Assembly (NCBI GenBank): GCA_007751475.1
Contig: CP036434.1
Span: forward strand, 4,779,524 to 4,843,523
DNA: 64,000 bases
Reading direction: 5' to 3'
From: Saltatorellus ferox
GTDB lineage: Bacteria; Planctomycetota; UBA1135; GCA-002686595
Made by a program: the position numbers and the translations under genes. A model generated the notes under the pieces. It was not told where the DNA came from and searched no databases. It was given only the letters and a program-made list of their open reading frames with translations. The stretch's first letter is position 1. Every line of letters begins with the position of its first letter. Below, one piece after another: positions 18,632-28,145 of this stretch.

Positions 18632-19789
18632 ATGACTGCCTCGCTCTACTGCCTCCGACTGCTCTTGCTCGCGCCACTTTTCCCGGCCGCGTCAGCCCAA
18701 AGTCTCTTCGTTGACGACGATGCCCCCGGGCCTGGAACAGGGACGCTCGAGGATCCATTTCCCGGGATCGTCGAGGCACTCGCCGATTCGAGCTGCATGC
18801 CTGGCACAACGGTCGTCGTGTTACCGGGCGAATACTCCCCATTCACCGTGACGACCAACCATCTCGTGATCGAGGCACAAGGAGGCCCCATGGAGACGAT
18901 CATCGATCGCTCCGCCCCGGACCCCTTCGGCGTGATTGTCCAGGCCAGCGATGTCAGCATCGAAGGGTTCTGGTTTCGGGGTGCGCCAGACGGTGTGCTG
19001 CGGCAGGGCCTGGGGGTCCATGTCGGCGGGCGTGCCATCGTGCGTCGATGCATCTTCACCGACATCGAGACCGCCTTCTCGAACGGCTGGGACCTGTACG
19101 TCTTCCGGTCAGCGGTCGTTCGCTGCCATGTGGGCTACAGGGCGGCGGGCCAGGACCTATCGGGCTTTCAGGATTCGATTTTTTGGGACGTGGGAGTGGT
19201 GGCACAGGGCAGCCTGACCGGCCAGCCCGACCTTTCCACCTGTTTCTTCGGAGACCCGATCACGTTTGGTCCCGATGACCTCCATCTCCGGCGCATCTCC
19301 CCCTGCATCGACGCTGGGAGCGGGCCCTCCGATCCGGATGGTTCTCCGGCGGATATCGGGCCCTACGCCTATGACTTGAACCATCCGCTGGGGACGAGCT
19401 ACTGCTTCAACGAGGCGAACTCAACCGGTGCTCGCGGGAGGATCCAGCTCGTCGGCACGTCGAGCCTTTCGAGCCTCGCCGCCGGTGGGCAATTGAAGCT
19501 TCGGGCGTCGCGCTGCCCAGTGGGCCAGCTGGGTGTATTCGTGATCGGCGAGGCTCGTGGCGAGTCTTCGCTCATGTCGGGGGGCACCCTCTCCGTGGGC
19601 CCCCCTATCGGCCGACGGGGCCCCGTGGTCATCGATGGCGTGGGGGTTGGAGAGGTCGTCTGGCTAAACGCCGCGAACCAAAGCGGCCTTGGCGCCGGAG
19701 ACCTGCGAAGCGCGCAGCTCTGGCATCGGGACAGCACCCCTTCTGGCACCGGCCTCTCCCACGCCGTTCATCTGATGCTCCGGCCGTGA
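18632..19789 (+). CDS. Secreted beta-helix-type protein with a diverged shared C-terminal domain
   Basis: 385 residues beginning with a signal peptide (MTASLYCLRLLLLAPLFPAASAQ). The body has SLFVDDDAPGPGTGTLEDPF and IVEALADSS ... TTVVVLPGEYSPFTV, the usual opening of parallel beta-helix proteins, then SDVSIEGFWFRGAPDGVLRQ and ending RRISPCIDAGSGPSDPDGS with D-x-GPYAYD. The last ~130 residues are a weak version of the shared domain (SYCFNEANSTGAR, GTLSVGPPIGRRG, LWHRDSTPSG), lacking NLCLGG and GDTW. Predicted surface protein; no enzymatic motif. Confidence 0.8.
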   Translation: MTASLYCLRLLLLAPLFPAASAQSLFVDDDAPGPGTGTLEDPFPGIVEALADSSCMPGTTVVVLPGEYSPFTVTTNHLVIEAQGGPMETIIDRSAPDPFGVIVQASDVSIEGFWFRGAPDGVLRQGLGVHVGGRAIVRRCIFTDIETAFSNGWDLYVFRSAVVRCHVGYRAAGQDLSGFQDSIFWDVGVVAQGSLTGQPDLSTCFFGDPITFGPDDLHLRRISPCIDAGSGPSDPDGSPADIGPYAYDLNHPLGTSYCFNEANSTGARGRIQLVGTSSLSSLAAGGQLKLRASRCPVGQLGVFVIGEARGESSLMSGGTLSVGPPIGRRGPVVIDGVGVGEVVWLNAANQSGLGAGDLRSAQLWHRDSTPSGTGLSHAVHLMLRP

Positions 19790-20015
19790 CCGACGCTTCG
19801 CGAGGGGCCGCTAAGATGCGTCCCCGCCCCTTGTATGCCGCGGCGACAGAGCGAGCTGCTTGCGCGAAGCCGCCACCTCACAGACCACCAGCCAGATCGC
19901 GCTGGCGATTTCATCTCGCGAATCATGAAGGGGAGTCTGGACCAGACATCCCTCGACTCGCTGCTTCACTCTGCACCGCTCGGTCGAAGCTGGGGTAGAT
20001 GGAGCGGAACTCTAG

Positions 20016-20175
20016 TGCCCCGAATCAGAAGTTCGTCGTATTAGTTTCAGTCTGTTTCGTTTCGCAGCAAGGCGTCCGAACCGCAGTGCGTAGCAGTAGT
20101 TCCGTCCAAGGTTCGGCAACGCAGCTACGGAGCGAAACAGGCGAAACTAATGCGACGAACTTTTGATTCGGGGCA
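20016..20175 (+). repeat. MITE copy 1 (160 bp)
   Basis: Terminal inverted repeats of about 45 bp begin TGCCCCGAATCAGAAGTTCG at 20016 and mirror the right end (CGAACTTTTGATTCGGGGCA) ending at 20175. It is flanked by CTAG at 20012-20015 and 20176-20179. It contains no open reading frame of note. CTAG duplications are typical of the IS5 group. Confidence 0.85.
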
Positions 20176-20179
20176 CTAG

Positions 20180-20339
20180 TGCCCTGAATCAGAAGTTCGT
20201 CGCATTAGTTTCAGTCTGTTTCGTTTCGTAGCAAGGCGTCCGAACCGCAGTGCGTAGCAGTAGTTCCGTCCAAGGTTCGGCAACGCAGCTACGGAGCGAA
20301 ACAGGCGAAACTAATGCGACGAACTTTTGATTCGGGGCA
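20180..20339 (+). repeat. MITE copy 2 (160 bp), tandem with copy 1
   Basis: Same length and almost identical sequence to copy 1. It shares the CTAG at 20176-20179 with it and ends at CTAG 20340-20343. The two copies are in the same orientation. The right copy lies 18 bp from the stop of the minus-strand gene ending at 20361. Confidence 0.85.
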
Positions 20340-20360
20340 CTAGTTGGACTGGGTCACCCG

Positions 20361-21359
20361 CTATTTCTCTGTCGCCGGCGGGTATCGATAGCCAGCGCCG
20401 AAGACCAGCGTGGAACGCGCGAGATCCATGGCTGGCGCCTCCGAGTCCCCATCGAGGGCCGCATCCGCCGCGGCCGCTGCCCGTTGGAACCCGGTCCAGC
20501 GCCAGCTCTTGTCAGCGCCCATCTGGAAACGGCACAGAAGGGTCCAGCGCCAGAATTCCAGGTCTCCCGCGCGCAGGTAGAGTTTGATGTTGCGGCTCTT
20601 CTCATCCAGTTCCTTCCCCATGAGCTTCCAGGACTTCCCCAGTAGCTTGTCCGTCGCCGGGAGCTTCCCATGCAAGAGCTTCGCCAGGACCACGGCGCAC
20701 GTCGCCTGGGTCGTGTCGATCGCGCCAGCCCTCTTGAACGGCGTGACCAGACCGGACTCCTCGTCCGTTATTCGATCGAGCGCGCCCAGAGCCCTGAGGA
20801 TGATCTCTGAAGGGACGTCGGCGCCCGCAGCCTGGGCGCGGCTCAAGCCCACGAGCATCTGTGCCGTGGTCTCGACGGTTGCCTTCTCGGCCCCCCAGAG
20901 GCCGCCCTCCTGCTGACGCGTGAGAGCGCCCTGAACGAGCCGCCTGGTGATGGTCTTCCCCACGACGCTCCGATCCAGGGCGGCGACGTCGGCGATCGCG
21001 TTCAAGGCCAGGGCGTGAGCGAAGTCGTCGTACTGACCTTCGTAGCCCAACAGGCCGGTCTTCGGGTCGGCCTGCTTGGACAGCCACAGAACTCCCTGGC
21101 GAACGCTCTTCGCGTGGGGCCCGCGACCGGCGGAGTGTCCCTCGCCGCTGAACGCCAGAAGCACGGTGGCCGTGGTGGTCACGTCGGACCAGTGGCCGTC
21201 CTCCTGGAGCTTGGTGAGCTTCGTCAAGCAAAGGTCGATGCGCTCGACGACGTCGTCAGCGGTCGAGACGAGTGGTTCGGGCCTGGATTCCTGCGCAGGC
21301 GCGCTGACCGCCGTGGCAAAGGTCGCCAAGAGCAAGAGGAGCGGCAAAGGAGAATTCAT
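20361..21359 (-). CDS. Secreted prenyltransferase/squalene-cyclase-like alpha-alpha toroid protein
   Basis: 332 residues. The N-terminus MNSPLPLLLLLATFATAVSAPAQ is a signal peptide. The body has repeats typical of terpenoid-cyclase/prenyltransferase toroids: KLTKLQEDGHWSDVTTTATV, RQGVLWLSKQADPKTGLLGY, GALTRQQEGGLWGAEKATVE and MGADKSWRWTGFQRAAAA. No DxDD cyclase motif is visible, so it is not a functional hopene cyclase. Similar secreted proteins in planctomycetes have no assigned role. A hexamer repeat array lies just upstream of the start codon and a pair of MITEs just downstream of the stop. Confidence 0.75.
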   Translation of the reverse strand: MNSPLPLLLLLATFATAVSAPAQESRPEPLVSTADDVVERIDLCLTKLTKLQEDGHWSDVTTTATVLLAFSGEGHSAGRGPHAKSVRQGVLWLSKQADPKTGLLGYEGQYDDFAHALALNAIADVAALDRSVVGKTITRRLVQGALTRQQEGGLWGAEKATVETTAQMLVGLSRAQAAGADVPSEIILRALGALDRITDEESGLVTPFKRAGAIDTTQATCAVVLAKLLHGKLPATDKLLGKSWKLMGKELDEKSRNIKLYLRAGDLEFWRWTLLCRFQMGADKSWRWTGFQRAAAAADAALDGDSEAPAMDLARSTLVFGAGYRYPPATEK

Positions 21360-21370
21360 ACGTCGACGAG

Positions 21371-21405
<35 letters not shown>

Positions 21406-21454
21406 ACCTAGTGCTCAGGAACAGAGTAAACGCTCGCATCACGAGCGCAATCGC

Positions 21455-22720
21455 TACTCGATCGTCAGGGTGGTCGTCTGCTCGGGCCGCCCGTCGACGG
21501 AGACGTCCTGGGTGGCCAAGGCCCCCCTCCCTTCCCGCTGACGCGAATCCGATAGTCGCCCGGCGAAAGGGGACCGACGACCGCGCTGCTCGCCTCCTGG
21601 ACGCTGGCACCGGTCACCGTGGTGCCGCTGGCGTCATTGACGGAAAGGAAGGTGGGCTTGCTCGAGATGCTACCTCCGCTGATGTTGACCGTCATCATCG
21701 TCCCCTGGTGAACGACGAGAACGACGTCGGCGGTCGTGCTCGCGCCAAGTTCGATTGTCACCCAGGCCAAGATCCGGTCTCCCACGATCGCTCGGAAACG
21801 GTGCGGGCCGGGTCGCATTCCCCCGATGGTGAAGGCGCCATCCGCGCCTCATCGGGTGTGTGGCACGGTGATGAAGCTTGTCGCCCGGAAGCTTTCGCGG
21901 TCCGTCACGGTTGCCCAGCACTCGACCCGGGCGGCGCCGACCGGATCGCTGCTCGCATCTCTCACCACACCCGTGACAGTCGACGCAGCCGTGAGGTGGA
22001 GGTCCAGGCCTGCGATCTGATCTCCCTCCCGCAGGATCAGGTCGAGCACCTCCGCGCCGCCCAGGTGCGGCTCGACCGATGAATCGGAGAGGTCGCCGAT
22101 GATCGTCGGCGATGATCCGGCGAGGATCTTGTACGTGCCAGCGAGCGCCGGGCGAAACGCATAGTGGCCATCGCCGTCACTGGTCGCGTTGGCGATCGTT
22201 GAGCCGCCATGGCCCGGAAGGCAGCTTTCCAAAGGCCGTGAGCGGCCCCCCCGCCGCAGGTTTCCCCGTGGAGTCGTAGACGGTGCCAGCGATGGATCCC
22301 GTGTTCCATGCGATCAGGAGGTTGTGCGTGCGCGCGCGCCGCGGGAATCGTCTCCCGGTGAAACGCGCTTCCGCCTAGCTCCGCATGACTGCCGATCTGA
22401 AACCGGTACTCGCCTGGATGGTCCAGCAGCAGCTCGAAGCGCCTCTCGTCGTCGGTGGTCGCCTTGCGACCGAGGTGGCCCTTGCTGCGGTTGGCGTACC
22501 CGACGCTGATCCCCGCCAAGGCCAGTGGCGAGCCATCGATCAAGACCTGGCCAATCACCCTCACGAAAGTCTCGCTGAGGTCCGCGAAGACCACGTGGCT
22601 CGTTCGTCCCCCGGTGACCTCCACGCCCCTCGAGAATCCGGTGTAGTTCAGACCTGGCTGGTGGGGCCACGCGCGCAGGCTGGCATGGAGCTTGGTTCCA
22701 GAGGCCGGCTCGCCCTGCAC
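21455..22720 (-). pseudogene. Frameshifted carboxypeptidase-regulatory-like repeat protein
   Basis: Three minus-strand frames together encode one protein type. The first (22720 to ~22380) reads PHQPGLNYTGFSRGVEVTGG and DDERRFELLLDHPGEYRFQI. The second carries NTGSIAGTVYDSTGKPA. The third (from ~22215) reads TSDGDGHYAFRPALAGTYKI, VTGVVRDASSDPVGAARVEC and finally PHRFRAIVGDRILAWVTIEL. These are the GxVxDxxGxPxxxA ... DxxGxYxF signatures of CarboxypepD_reg-like domains. Frame changes coincide with homopolymers (for example C-rich 22242-22251). The 5' end is cut by the IS3-like fragment at 22728. Confidence 0.75.
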
Positions 22721-22727
22721 GTCGAAC

Positions 22728-22944
22728 TGACCTTCCCTGGGTTTTCAGGACACCTCAACAGCGGAAGATGCGTAAGGATACTGAGATGGCCAAGAAGCAA
22801 CGAAGGGCGTTCACCAGTGAGCAGAAGGCTCACGCGGTGGCGGCGTACCACGAGTGCAAGAACCTCTCCCAAGTGGGCAGAGACCTCGGAATCAGCCCGA
22901 GCGTGATCGGCGCTTGGGTGAAGCAGGCTCGGATTGACGCCGGT
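22728..22944 (+). mobile_element. IS3-family left end with truncated OrfA
   Basis: Starts TGACCTTCCCTGGGTTTTCA, then encodes MAKKQRRAFTSEQKAHAVAA and NLSQVGRDLGISPSVIGAWV (from 22786), a transposase_8/IS911 OrfA-type helix-turn-helix. The sequence breaks after ~53 residues at ~22944, where it joins a peptidase fragment. An almost identical end occurs at 39211. OrfB is absent. Confidence 0.75.
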
Positions 22945-23195
22945 GATGCTGATGAGAGATGGTCGGGGACATGTTCCCCTACATCTTCCGTCAAGCGGGC
23001 CTCGGCAAGCTCAGTGGAACGCGAACCTGGGGAGGCCTGGTGGGCTGCTCCGGCAGCCCCCGCATCATCGACGGCGGAACACTCGCAACCCCCCCTTCGA
23101 CTTCTTCGACCTCTTCGACTTCTACTAACTCGACGGCTCGTGGGGAGTGGAAGGCCATGACGAGGAATGGGGCTGCCTGAAGTGGATCGGTACGT
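22945..23195 (+). pseudogene. C-terminal fragment of a tricorn-like (S41) protease
   Basis: Reads GDMFPYIFRQAGLGKLSGTR, TWGGLVGCSGSPRIIDGG, LATPP, then after a frameshift in a C7 run (23092-23098) FDFFDLFDFY, a stop, and LDGSWGVEGHDEE. This is the substrate-binding C-terminal end of tricorn-type S41 peptidases (GTRTWGGxxGxxxxPxxxDGG ... DGxWxVEGxG). Upstream catalytic parts are absent at the junction with the IS3 end. Confidence 0.7.
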
Positions 23196-23203
23196 CCTGC
23201 TTG

Positions 23204-23241
23204 ATAAAGAACAGGGCGCCGTCAGCGATGACTGCGCCCTG
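23204..23241 (-). terminator. Probable terminator of the 23305-24918 gene
   Basis: An 8-bp perfect stem (CAGGGCGC 23212-23219 with GCGCCCTG 23234-23241), followed on the minus strand by a T-rich TTCTTTATC, 64 bp past the stop codon. Confidence 0.5.
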
Positions 23242-23304
23242 GTCTATGTCGCGTGCATCGGGAGAGCCGCTCGGCGGCGGCACTCCTTCAACGGCGAAGC
23301 GAAG

Positions 23305-24918
23305 TCAGTCGATTACGATGAGCGAAACGGGGCTGCTCGCCATGTATTCGCCCGTGTATCGGTTCACCATCTCGCCCCAGATATAGAGGTTCCTGAAGAC
23401 CCCGCCGGTCACCACGGCATTCTGGAGATCGAACTCAGTTGTGTTCTGCGATGCAGTGCGAAGGGCCCCCAGACCCGGCACCAAGGCCCAATCCTGTGGA
23501 TGCCAGCTCGTCGACGGGGCAACGTCCCACGAGAACCGAAGGCGAACGCCCACCAGCTGTGGGTCCACGTCACCCCAACCCGTCACGTGGACCATGAGGT
23601 TGTCGCGGCTAAGGCCCTGTGAACGCACGATGCTGATCCCAAGTGGCTCCTTGTCGTCGACGCTGAATGGGATCGGGATACCCACCAAGGAGTCACTGTC
23701 GAGGGCCTCGGGGTCGAAACCGCAGGCTCCGTCGAGCTCATCGGCGTCGTTCCCGTTGTCAGTCACGTTTAGCTTGGACGTCAGCTTCGTGCCATCGACG
23801 TCGCGGGCAGGCGCGAGATAGCCCGTTCCCATGTCGTAGGACATGATCTGACTCGCGTCGTCTGCGGAGTTGTAGAACTTCGAGTTATCCCAGGTCGAAT
23901 CCTTCGTCGCGGAGAAGATGATTCGGTTGCCGGACGCCTCGACTTCCAGCGCGTCGACATTCCCATCCCCATTCATGAATCCGAGGCTCTCCGCGGTGAC
24001 GTGCACCGCTGGAGCACTCCAGCTGCCGCTGGCCTCGTCCCAGAGCATCCGATAGATCACTCCGGGGTGCGGAGGTGCTTCAGATGGATTCCCGAAGTCG
24101 GTGAACGCAGGCCTCGCGCTGTTGTTCGTCATGAACCAATCGACGTAATCCTCATTGACCGAGAAGTAGTAGTCATTCACGTTCGTGAAGATGACGTTGC
24201 GAGCCGTCGGGCCGGAATACGTCAGCACGCCAATGCCATAGTCAAGTGCCTCGATGTCATCCGTCGTCACCGATCCGAACCCGAAGTTCTCTCGGGTCGT
24301 CTCTAGAAGACTGGCGCCGGGGTAGGACCAATGAATTCCCAGGCTGTCTGAGAGGTAGTAGCTCGCAATATGGGAGCCAGCAGATCGGTTCTGGGCTGGT
24401 CCCGTCGCCACATCCCAAAATGAGGCTTGGATGTAGGTTGGAGTGGACTCATGGGCCAGTGACACTGAAAGCGCAAACCAGGCGTTTGGCCCGCTTGCGT
24501 CCAGCACGAGGTTGTTGCCTTGAACCATCATCGGCGGGATGATGCCGTTGCCGCTGGAGTGTGCATCAATTCCCAAGGTGCCGAAGTTGATCGTCGTCTG
24601 CTGGGAGCCATGGCCGAACATCATGGGGCCCAGGTCAACAGCTTCGCCGTAGTCAGACGTCGGGTAGGTTCCTTGCGGAGCCCAGGCCGCAGGTAGATTG
24701 CCAGCCTGATCGCCGGGCCCCTTCAGCCTCATGGCCGTCCTCTGAAGCGTGGTGCCCCCTTGGTTCGTGGTGTAGATCACGCCTGCGGGAAGGGTCGAGG
24801 CCATACCTCGCCTGCGGATGGGGTCTTGATTCTGGGAGATAGCATCGCTGGCCAGGAGAAGCGAAGCAACAACGGTCGCTGCGCATGCGAAAGCACGGGT
24901 CGAATGGGCCTGGAACAT
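23305..24918 (-). CDS. Secreted hypothetical protein
   Basis: 537 residues with a clear signal peptide (STRAFACAATVVASLLLASDAISQ). I do not recognise the domain. Segments such as TWDNSKFYNSADDASQIMSY, GNGDVDALEVE-like Asp-rich stretches (NGDGNVDALEVEASG, NVTDNGNDADELDGACGFDP) and SLAHESTPTYIQASFWDVAT suggest beta-rich, possibly calcium-binding repeats. The C-terminus (VFRNLYIWGEMVNRYTGEYM) does not carry the domain shared by neighbouring secreted proteins. It is followed by a terminator-like hairpin and preceded, 75 bp away, by the end of the kinase gene on the same strand. Confidence 0.7.
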   Translation of the reverse strand: MFQAHSTRAFACAATVVASLLLASDAISQNQDPIRRRGMASTLPAGVIYTTNQGGTTLQRTAMRLKGPGDQAGNLPAAWAPQGTYPTSDYGEAVDLGPMMFGHGSQQTTINFGTLGIDAHSSGNGIIPPMMVQGNNLVLDASGPNAWFALSVSLAHESTPTYIQASFWDVATGPAQNRSAGSHIASYYLSDSLGIHWSYPGASLLETTRENFGFGSVTTDDIEALDYGIGVLTYSGPTARNVIFTNVNDYYFSVNEDYVDWFMTNNSARPAFTDFGNPSEAPPHPGVIYRMLWDEASGSWSAPAVHVTAESLGFMNGDGNVDALEVEASGNRIIFSATKDSTWDNSKFYNSADDASQIMSYDMGTGYLAPARDVDGTKLTSKLNVTDNGNDADELDGACGFDPEALDSDSLVGIPIPFSVDDKEPLGISIVRSQGLSRDNLMVHVTGWGDVDPQLVGVRLRFSWDVAPSTSWHPQDWALVPGLGALRTASQNTTEFDLQNAVVTGGVFRNLYIWGEMVNRYTGEYMASSPVSLIVID

Positions 24919-24992
24919 ATCGGATAAGAGAGAGAGGTCTAGGGATTGATGAAAGCTACGTCCGCGGCGGCGGGGGCCGCACGGGCGTCTGA

Positions 24993-27548
24993 CTAGAGTT
25001 TTGAAGCGCTGGCGTCGTCAACCGAACGCAGGAAGTTACCTGCTCCCGCTTCGCGGTGCTTGGCGAGGTATCGGTCCAGATAGGACCCGAGCCACGCTTT
25101 GAGGAGTTGGGTCTGCTCGCCACTGAGGTCGTCACCGAGTGTCTTGGTCAGGTCCAGCAGGCTGTTCATGTCATTCGGCTCGCGGCAGAGCTCTTTGAGC
25201 ATCGCGGTCGCGAGGTCCGTTTCCGCGTCCTTGGTCAACGATGCTGCATACGGCTCAAAGACCCGCCGCGTCTCGTTTGTTTCCGGAAGCGTTGCGCAGA
25301 GGTCGAGGGCCCTTTGTGCTGCTTCATGGGCCAGCTCAGGGTCAGACTCGTACCACTTCACCGCGAGCCCCACTTCGGTTCTGATGCGAAGGATCGCGCG
25401 TGCTCGGTCGCCGGACGCGGACTGCGGGAAGCTCGCGACACTAACGAGATCTCTCGCGCGCTCGCCCTCACCGCGCACGGCGTATATCTTTGCCAGCCCC
25501 TGCTGGAGCTTCACATAACCAGGGAGGATTCGGGATCCGTACTCGAAGTACGACTCCGCGACCTCAAGTAGCCCCAGAGAGAGTGCCGCATCGCCAGCGT
25601 TGAGCACAGCGCCACTAGACGTTGGCGCCAACTCGAGAGCCTGTTCCGCCATCTCGAGCGCCCTGTGGAACTGATCTGATCGAACGTAGGCAAACCCGAG
25701 CAAATGAGCCGTCATCGCGCTGCGGTAGCCCGTGGCCTCTTCGACGGACTCGATGTCGGCGACAAAGGCATCGACAAAGTCCATGAAGCTTGCCCAGTCA
25801 TTTGCGCGGCGCTTCCTGTTGAGCTGCGGAGTTACGCAGAGAAGCCGAAGCTCCTGTGCATGTCGGTGACCTACCAGTCGATCGCTCTGAAGCGCTTCGG
25901 TGGCCTCGGAGCGCTTCAGCTGGCGAAGCAGATGAAAGGCGTGCAGGTACTCGTCGTCAACCGTTTCCAGCTCCGGCATCTCCTCGAGATCCAGATCCAG
26001 CGCGGAAGAGGATCCTTCGGGAAGCGCTTCGTAGCGCTGAACCAGCTCAGAGGCGAACCGGGTCCCAGCGGCCGACGCGACGGCCCGCATATCACTCTTC
26101 GCGGCGGCGACGTCACCATGGTCCAGCCGGAACGTCGCCCTTAAGAGGTGTTCGACGACCGGATCATGCCCAGCCCGGGCCAGACGATCCAGCGCTTCCG
26201 AAGCCGCTGTCCGCAGCTCCTTATCCGCCACCGTCCGGTTCTCCAGGTTCATTACTCCGAGGCCCGCCTGAACGTGACGCATCGCCTCTTTGTGTGCGAT
26301 GTGGCGTCGCTCGGACGAGGACTCCTGCAAAGCTCTGATCCCCAACGCCCCAATGATCAGCACCGTCGCCGCCACCGCGCCAAGCAGCACCTTCGAGCTC
26401 CGGAATCGTCGCGCGGCTCGCACCAGCGTCGATGTCGGCCTGACGGAGACGGGCCGGTAGGCCAGCATCGATCGCAGGTCCACCTCCATCGACGCCGCGC
26501 TCTGGTAGCGGTTCGAGGGGTTCCTCGCGAGGCCGTGGTCCAGGATCGCCTGGGCGTCGCGGGGGAGGCCCGGGCGCACTTTGAAGGCGGGGATCGGATC
26601 GCGGGTGGCGAGGGCCGTGAGGACCTCGGCCGACGAGCCCTGGTAGGGGGCCTGCAAGGTCAGGAAATGATAGAGGGTCGCCGCCAGGCTGTAGACGTCC
26701 TGGGTGGGCTTGGCCTTCGTGCGGCCGAGCAGCGCCTCCGGCGCCATGTACACCGGCGTACCGACGGCGGCGTCGGTTTGCGTCAGGGTGGCGTGGTCGT
26801 CCTTGGCGGCGATGCCGAAGTCAAGCAGAATCGCCTTGCCCTCGCGGGTGATCATCACGTTCGAGGGCTTCACGTCGCGGTGGTAGACGCCCGCTGAGTG
26901 AGCCGCTTCGAGGCCGCTCGCGAGGCTCGCCGCCCACTGAACCGCCTGGCGGAAGTAGCTCGGCTCCGAGACGTTCGCAATGCCCCACTTCTCCGTAAGC
27001 CAGGACGAATCGTCGTCGCCGCCGCGCTCACGCGCCGCCTCCAGGATGTCCGAGCAGGGCACGCCGTCGATCCGCTCCATCACCAGGAACGGCGAACCGT
27101 CCGACGTGATGCCGCGGTCGTAGACGGTCACCACAGCATCATGGCGGATCGCAGCGAGCGCTGCCGCCTCGCGCTCGAAGCGAGCCAGCGCCTTGCCGCG
27201 GTCGAGCAGCTTCGTGTGAACCACCTTGATCGCCACCTCGCGGCTGAGCTCGAGGTCGGCAGCCCCGTAGACCACCCCCATCGCGCCCGAGCCAATGCAC
27301 TCGGAGACCCGGTAGCGCTCGACCAAAAGCTTCCCGATCAACGGGTCAGACCCGGGCCCCGCATTCTGGAGCCGCTGGAAGCCGCCGGCGACCTCGACGG
27401 CGCTTCGCACCTCGTCGATCATCTCGGGAGCTTCGCTACAGATCTCGTCGAAGGGAATCGAAGACGCCCCTTCTTCCATACGCATGAGGCACTCAGCGAC
27501 GAGTTCCTCGACCCGCTCAGCGCGACTCTGCGGCTGCGCCTGACTCAT
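24993..27548 (-). CDS. Transmembrane Ser/Thr protein kinase with TPR-like sensor region
   Basis: 851 residues. The kinase domain covers ~79-360: IGSGAMGVVY (85-94), Lys108 (EVAIKVV), HRDVKPSNVM at about 221, DFG at about 243 and APE in YMAPEALL, all intact. An insert near residues 165-200 (GGDDDSSWLTEKWG) precedes the catalytic loop, as in the kinase at 12776. One membrane segment lies at ~383-405 (SSKVLLGAVAATVLIIGALGI). The extracytoplasmic part has helical repeats, including FHRALEMAEQALELAPTSSG. Unlike the other kinases here, no sigma factor gene is adjacent. The N-terminal ~65 residues are acidic and helical. Confidence 0.92.
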   Translation of the reverse strand: MSQAQPQSRAERVEELVAECLMRMEEGASSIPFDEICSEAPEMIDEVRSAVEVAGGFQRLQNAGPGSDPLIGKLLVERYRVSECIGSGAMGVVYGAADLELSREVAIKVVHTKLLDRGKALARFEREAAALAAIRHDAVVTVYDRGITSDGSPFLVMERIDGVPCSDILEAARERGGDDDSSWLTEKWGIANVSEPSYFRQAVQWAASLASGLEAAHSAGVYHRDVKPSNVMITREGKAILLDFGIAAKDDHATLTQTDAAVGTPVYMAPEALLGRTKAKPTQDVYSLAATLYHFLTLQAPYQGSSAEVLTALATRDPIPAFKVRPGLPRDAQAILDHGLARNPSNRYQSAASMEVDLRSMLAYRPVSVRPTSTLVRAARRFRSSKVLLGAVAATVLIIGALGIRALQESSSERRHIAHKEAMRHVQAGLGVMNLENRTVADKELRTAASEALDRLARAGHDPVVEHLLRATFRLDHGDVAAAKSDMRAVASAAGTRFASELVQRYEALPEGSSSALDLDLEEMPELETVDDEYLHAFHLLRQLKRSEATEALQSDRLVGHRHAQELRLLCVTPQLNRKRRANDWASFMDFVDAFVADIESVEEATGYRSAMTAHLLGFAYVRSDQFHRALEMAEQALELAPTSSGAVLNAGDAALSLGLLEVAESYFEYGSRILPGYVKLQQGLAKIYAVRGEGERARDLVSVASFPQSASGDRARAILRIRTEVGLAVKWYESDPELAHEAAQRALDLCATLPETNETRRVFEPYAASLTKDAETDLATAMLKELCREPNDMNSLLDLTKTLGDDLSGEQTQLLKAWLGSYLDRYLAKHREAGAGNFLRSVDDASASKL

Positions 27549-28145
27549 CTCGCACCTCCGTGCGCCAGGCGAGCCGCCTGGACAGACACAAGCCGACCGT
27601 ACGGCCGCTGGGTGATGGTGGAGATGGTGAGAGGCATAGGAGAGGGGGTTCCGAGAGGGCTCCGGTGAGGCGCCAGGCCTTGGAGATCTCCCTTCAGAGG
27701 GGCTTGGGCGCGGGGCTGGGCTTGGCTCGTCATGAATTCACGAAAATTCTGCGGCGATCCACTGGGAAGAGTCCCGGCGCGGAGCCGGTTTTAGGAGGGG
27801 CGCGGAACGGGTACCCCTCCGTCCCGGGCCTGGAAAAGCTGTCGCTGTCCTGATCATCGGCGCCCACAGTGGCGGAGAGTGCGGGTCGCACTGCGTCCAC
27901 GGTTCCCACTGCCATTCATCGAGACGATGGATCGCCGCTCCTGGCCATTCTCACTCGCCCGCGCGACCGCCTCTCGGCTTTCAAGTGACGTTCGACTCGG
28001 GTGAAGGGGCACTTGCGCAGCGACCGAGGAGCGAGACACGGCGCATCCAGGCTGCGTGAGAACGATCCCGGCTTGACGGCTGACCGTCGCCTCTGTCAGA
28101 TGCCCCCTCCATAACTCCGGTGTCCACACGCGCCGGGCAGGGTCA
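27549..28145. other. Intergenic region, no gene supported
   Basis: About 600 bp upstream of the kinase gene and up to the IS91 junction. Short open frames exist on both strands but none shows a recognisable protein signature. It presumably holds the kinase promoter. Confidence 0.5.

Noticed and set aside
20361..21359. Squalene-hopene cyclase
   Set aside because: No DxDD or QW-repeat core as in true cyclases, and a signal peptide is present; only the toroid fold is suggested.
27549..28145. Small genes upstream of the kinase at 24993
   Set aside because: Short frames of 60-100 codons on both strands without domain or ribosome-binding-site support.
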